Origin: Archegozetes longisetosus | Taxonomy: Eukaryota > Arthropoda > Arachnida > Sarcoptiformes > Trhypochthoniidae | Direction: 5' to 3' | Assembly (NCBI GenBank): GCA_018873245.2 | Contig: JAEMBT020000006.1 | Location: forward strand, 9,507,855-9,571,854 | Length of the DNA stretch: 64,000 bases | Shown here: positions 63,746 through 64,000 of the stretch, piece after piece | Layout of the letters: each line of letters starts with the position of its first letter | How positions within the stretch are numbered: position 1 is the stretch's first letter | Position numbers and translations under genes: made by a program | Notes under the pieces: model-generated | What the model was told of the DNA's origin: nothing | Seen by the model: only the letters and a program-made list of their open reading frames with translations | The model's database searches: none

Positions 63746-64000
63746 TGCCTGATTCTTATGAGGAATATAGAGAAAGCATTGATTTACATTACCATTGAAT
63801 TGAGATTCTTGATCCTTAGATGTTTATGAAGAATGATATCTACCGAAGTTTATCCAATCTTTAGTAAATCCCCAATTTGTGCATATGTCACTTTAGGACA
63901 CAATTCGATTTTTTAGCCTCAGCATCATTTGGTCTCAGCTAACTTTACTTCATCTGAGACTCATCTGAGAAAAATCATTTGCTAAATCTCACTATATTTT

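Larger units (their letters stand above)
53467..64000. other. Gene-poor AT-rich region
   Basis: 10.5 kb with no exon I can support. Short open frames exist (for example 101 codons at 53920-53615 on minus, 68 codons at 55026-54820 on minus, and 61 codons at 59141-59326 on plus) but none resembles a known family or has convincing composition. It holds a 23-base duplication (57026-57068), a fold-back element (59771-59979) and a pyrimidine-rich repeat tract near the right end. Confidence 0.55.

Overview
The window is nuclear DNA of an animal, most likely an arthropod and plausibly a mite or other chelicerate. It is AT-rich, and its introns follow GT-AG with many only about 50-70 bases long. It carries two DM4/12-type secreted proteins (an arthropod family) and a seryl-tRNA-synthetase-like mitochondrial protein (best known from insects). 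The taxon is an inference; no rRNA or mitochondrial marker is present. Multi-exon models below were built by hand from protein-family similarity plus splice sites and exact phase arithmetic.

Region 1 (1-30.3 kb) is gene-poor. It holds two three-Ig-domain neuronal adhesion genes of the DIP/lachesin type arranged tail-to-tail: a compact one on + (about 9.73-12.19 kb) and an expanded one on - (22.97-14.88 kb, introns up to 4.3 kb). The rest is AT-rich intron or intergenic DNA with fold-back elements, a TA-flanked MITE and short tandem repeats.

Region 2 (30.5-53.5 kb) is a packed housekeeping cluster in alternating orientation: SGSM3-like TBC/SH3/RUN protein (+), DM4/12 protein A (-), DM4/12 protein B (+), POGLUT1/Rumi-like O-glucosyltransferase (-), RNA polymerase III largest subunit (+), Dr1/NC2-beta (+), ANKRD50-like NTPase/ankyrin protein (+), stomatin-like protein 2 (+), SIKE/FGFR1OP2-family coiled-coil protein (-), mitochondrial ATP synthase alpha (+) and a SLIMP-like mitochondrial protein (-). 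Some convergent ends almost touch: the SGSM3 and DM4/12-A stop codons are 1 base apart, and DM4/12-B and Rumi are 69 bases apart. Divergent pairs share 300-500 base promoter gaps. The genes do not form one pathway; STOML2, ATP synthase alpha and the SLIMP-like protein are all mitochondrial, and Pol III and Dr1 both act in transcription.

Region 3 (53.5-64 kb) shows no gene I can support, only fold-back and tandem repeats.

Main points for a second look: single-base frame breaks in short A runs of the Pol III and SIKE-family genes; a TBC domain that lost its glutamine finger; a Rumi homologue without an ER-retention tail; the inverted DIP-like gene pair; and several fold-back elements, one a nearly perfect 103-base-arm hairpin.
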